Positions 5,312 to 6,369 of a stretch of 6,369 nt of DNA are shown here, one piece after another. The stretch comes from an uncultured Clostridia bacterium. GTDB taxonomy: Bacteria; Bacillota; Clostridia; Oscillospirales; Ruminococcaceae. Position 1 is the stretch's first letter; each line of letters starts with the position of its first letter. Both the position numbers and the translations under genes were made by a program. Under the pieces are notes generated by a model. The model was not told the DNA's origin and made no database searches. It saw only the letters and a list, made by a program, of their open reading frames with translations. Where the stretch lies: NCBI GenBank assembly GCA_945933905.1, contig CAMEQX010000080.1, positions 1-6,369 on the forward strand, given 5' to 3'.

Positions 5312-5719
5312 ATGAAACATTTCAGACAAATTCTCACCATAACAACAGATGATGTGGAGCAGTTTTTAAATCTCTCGTATGAGGTGGAGGAATGCGTCCG
5401 CAGAAGTATGGTAAACGAGGGAATTTGCGTTGTGGCGTCGCAGCACACAACCTCTGCGGTTTTCCTTGAGCACGACAACGAGTGCCTTTATCACGACTGG
5501 AAGCTTATGCTGGACAAGCTCACAAATGTTGATACGGACTATGAGGTTGACTACATAAACCGCGGAAAACAGCACTTGAAGCAGCTTTTGCTGGGCTCCT
5601 CCGTGACGGTTCCTATTTCGGACGGAAAGCTTGATTTAGGGCCGCGCCAGTACATAATGTACGGAGATTTTGACGGAATGCGCGAAAAATATGTTATAGT
5701 AAAAATAATCGGTGAGTAA
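5312..5719 (+). CDS. yjbQ: YjbQ/UPF0047 family protein
   Basis: A 135-residue cytoplasmic protein of normal family length. Family signatures are QHTTSAVF (44-51, with the conserved His45), HL within residues 88-89, LLGSSVTVPISDGKLDLG (93-110) and DFDG (119-122) before a beta-rich end, KIIGE. Members form compact trimers. Some rescue thiamine-phosphate synthase mutants when overproduced, which is why databases call them secondary thiamine-phosphate synthases; the natural reaction is unclear. Two usually conserved positions differ here. The histidine of the central Y-x-H-(N/D) motif is Val79, and the tryptophan of the G-(P/T)-W motif is Arg112. The gene starts 21 nt after the previous stop, behind AAGGAG (5301-5306), and sits four bases before the next gene, so it belongs to the same operon. 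No thiamine gene is near. The family call is firm; enzymatic activity is doubtful. Confidence 0.88.
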   Translation: MKHFRQILTITTDDVEQFLNLSYEVEECVRRSMVNEGICVVASQHTTSAVFLEHDNECLYHDWKLMLDKLTNVDTDYEVDYINRGKQHLKQLLLGSSVTVPISDGKLDLGPRQYIMYGDFDGMREKYVIVKIIGE

Positions 5720-5723
5720 ATTT

Positions 5724-6369
5724 ATGGAAAAGACCTCTTTCGGAAAAATAATTTTATCAAAAAAAGCCTACTGGCTCAGCTTTATAATCCCTGCCGCGAT
5801 ACTCTTCGCGGCTTATGCTCTGTTCGGGGTATTCCCGCTCGGCGTAAAATCCGTACTGGCGCTTGATTTGAACGCGCAGTACGTTTCGTACTTCGACTAT
5901 ATGTACGACGTTTTCGGCGGGAGCGAGAGCATTTTCTACACTTGGAGCGGCACGCTTTCGGGCGAGTTTTTCGGAACGTTCGCTTATTACCTCGCAAGCC
6001 CGTTTAACTTCATAATCTGGCTTTTCCCGCGCGAATTCATCACCGAGGGCGTTATGGTAATGCTTCTCGTGAAATCGGGCGCGGTTGGGCTTTCGGCGGC
6101 GTTTTACCTCAAAAAGCACCGCAGTTTCTCGGACTACACGACAATTCTGTTCTCGGTGATGTTTGCGCCTTGCGGATATTTTGTCGCGCATACGATAAAC
6201 CCGATGTGGCTGGACGGGTTGGTTGCGCTGCCTCTGGTGATAATGGGCGTAGAGCGGATTTGTCAGAAACGCGGATTTTTGCTTTACACGCTGTCGATTT
6301 TGTACATTTTCATCGCGAACTATTACATCGGCTATATGGTGGGAATTTTCTCGGCGCTGTACGCGATTT
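5724..6369 (+). CDS. yfhO: YfhO-family multi-pass membrane protein (5' part, cut by window end)
   Basis: The first 215 codons of a protein that runs off the right edge without a stop. After a basic N-terminus comes a membrane helix (about 17-39), then an extracytoplasmic loop with ALDLNAQY (46-53, Asp48 and Gln52-Tyr53). Next are SPFN (92-95), a conserved lysine (Lys117) in a helix, MWLDGL (161-166) and ANYYIGY (198-204). This order is typical of YfhO (PF09586), large membrane proteins related in plan to GT-C glycosyltransferases; B. subtilis YfhO is implicated in adding sugar to lipoteichoic acid. Full members are roughly 800-900 residues, so most is missing here. Translation probably starts from GGTGAG (5711-5716), which overlaps the end of the YjbQ gene and is seven bases before the ATG. 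The acceptor polymer is unknown in this organism. The family is recognised with good confidence; the role is inference. Confidence 0.85.
   Translation, partial: MEKTSFGKIILSKKAYWLSFIIPAAILFAAYALFGVFPLGVKSVLALDLNAQYVSYFDYMYDVFGGSESIFYTWSGTLSGEFFGTFAYYLASPFNFIIWLFPREFITEGVMVMLLVKSGAVGLSAAFYLKKHRSFSDYTTILFSVMFAPCGYFVAHTINPMWLDGLVALPLVIMGVERICQKRGFLLYTLSILYIFIANYYIGYMVGIFSALYAI

Noticed and set aside
3908..5329. 473-codon open frame on the minus strand across four + strand genes
   Set aside because: Its Ser/Thr/Asn/Ala-rich translation is what the antisense of membrane-helix codons gives, and it crosses several gene boundaries that have good ribosome binding sites on the other strand.

Overview
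This window looks like a piece of a low-to-mid GC Bacillota chromosome, most likely Clostridia. The lineage is inferred from AAGGAG-type ribosome binding sites, sigma-A consensus promoters, an encoded tRNA CCA end, and gene families typical of clostridia (a GMN-type CorA, membrane HD-GYP sensors, a DUF4097-like protein, YfhO). No 16S or marker gene is present, so it remains an inference.

Layout. (1) Positions 47-2946: a two-gene unit on the + strand. It holds a CorA-family divalent cation channel and then, after 23 nt, a membrane sensor built as dCache - HD-GYP phosphodiesterase - C-terminal receiver domain. A strong intrinsic terminator closes it. (2) Positions 2947-3313: a noncoding stretch with two diverged copies of an approximately 70-nt repeat, a long inverted repeat, and the terminator of the gene to its right. 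(3) Positions 3314-3402, - strand: tRNA-Ser(CGA), with a perfect-consensus promoter. (4) From 3508: a second perfect-consensus promoter, pointing the other way, drives a tight + strand run of five genes. These are a six-helix DUF308/HdeD-like membrane protein, a 110-residue membrane protein with a TTG start, a membrane-anchored DUF4097-like beta-repeat protein, a YjbQ/UPF0047 protein, and the first 215 codons of a YfhO-family multi-pass membrane protein cut by the window edge.

How the genes may work together. The left unit pairs ion transport with a signalling protein. Its extracytoplasmic sensor domain carries what looks like the amino-acid-binding motif of dCache_1 domains, so it probably links an amino acid outside the cell to cyclic di-GMP breakdown; the receiver domain adds a second possible input. 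The right unit looks like a cell-envelope operon: three small membrane or surface proteins, a possible envelope glycosylation enzyme (YfhO), and a small enzyme-like YjbQ protein of uncertain role that has diverged at two usually conserved positions. No defence system, mobile element or CRISPR array is visible. The most unusual items are the order of domains in the HD-GYP protein, its ligand-motif match, the repeats next to the tRNA, and the composition of the envelope operon.
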